From: Diaphorobacter caeni
GTDB lineage: Bacteria; Pseudomonadota; Gammaproteobacteria; Burkholderiales; Burkholderiaceae_C
Assembly: GCF_015354245.1 (NCBI RefSeq)
Contig: NZ_JADKYZ010000018.1
Span: 1 to 32,564, forward strand
Direction: 5' to 3'
DNA: 32,564 bases
How positions within the stretch are numbered: the stretch's first letter is position 1; each line of letters begins with the position of its first letter. The notes under the pieces were generated by a model. The model was not told the DNA's origin, did not search any database, and saw only the letters and a list, made by a program, of their open reading frames with translations. Made by a program: the position numbers and the translations under genes. Shown piece by piece: positions 32,445 to 32,564 of this stretch.

Positions 32445-32564
32445 ATCAAGCAGTCGTGTCACCAGCCGCCATTTCGATCACGGCAATGGCAGCCGGGCGT
32501 TCACGTTCAAATTGTTCCGGTCTGGATGAGGCCGACTGACGTCTCGGATGGCGCGTGACATACG
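32437..32564. other. Unidentified terminal sequence replacing the rest of tolC
   Basis: Sequence from about 32437 (GGGGTAGATCAAGCAGTCGT) to the window end is not TolC-like. On the minus strand one frame is open from the window edge to a stop near 32447 (SRPEQFERERPAAIAVIEMA, then AGDTTA and stop), which could be the C-terminus of a gene lying to the right. I do not recognise it. It probably marks another insertion or recombination border. Confidence 0.4.

Overview
The window is GC-rich DNA that looks like a betaproteobacterium of the Comamonadaceae type (Hydrogenophaga/Acidovorax-like; inferred from GlnS, ValS and TolC protein style, codon use and a flanking IS1071 end, not proven). It is a mosaic of chromosome-type gene blocks, a decayed mobilization region, a streptomycin-resistance transposon hybrid and a piece of mobilizable plasmid.

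Layout. Bases 1-126 are the terminal inverted repeat of an IS1071-type element lying to the left. Bases 127-2535 hold an orphan AbiEi-type regulator, a MobC-like ribbon-helix-helix gene and a broken relaxase gene. glnS (minus strand, 2637-4499) and a divergent AraC-family regulator follow. From 5545 to 17652 all genes run on the plus strand and are tightly packed: msrA, a CPGC redoxin, selO, a thioredoxin-like/MsrB fusion, an alpha/beta-hydrolase/OsmC fusion, DUF427, a Mer-like FAD disulfide reductase, a sulfite-oxidase-like Mo enzyme with its own FAD/NAD(P) reductase, egtB and egtD for ergothioneine, a Gre-factor-like protein, a MOSC protein and a ZntB/CorA-type channel. This reads as one thiol-redox and methionine-sulfoxide repair programme and is the most interesting block in the window.

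The chromosome-type DNA ends inside a uracil-DNA-glycosylase-family gene, cut at base 18264/18265 by the 81-bp end of Tn5393. From there to 24690 (minus strand) lie strB, strA, a serine resolvase, then tniQ-tniB-tniA and the 25-27-bp terminal repeat of a Tn402/Tn5053-family transposon. The two halves come from different transposon families and appear joined at or near a res site, so neither family has both of its ends.

Bases 24691 to about 31289 are an IncQ2/IncP-like mobilization module: a BrnTA toxin-antitoxin pair plus a third small gene, a relaxase-primase fusion (MobA/RepB type), a TraJ-like protein, oriT with a CATCCTG/T nic match, then TraK-, TraL- (ParA-like ATPase) and TraM-like genes and one more coiled-coil gene. 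Plasmid replication genes repA/repC and iterons are not present. The module is cut by an IS91-family transposase fragment, which abuts a valS 5' fragment and a divergent tolC-like 5' fragment. The last ~125 bases are of unknown origin.
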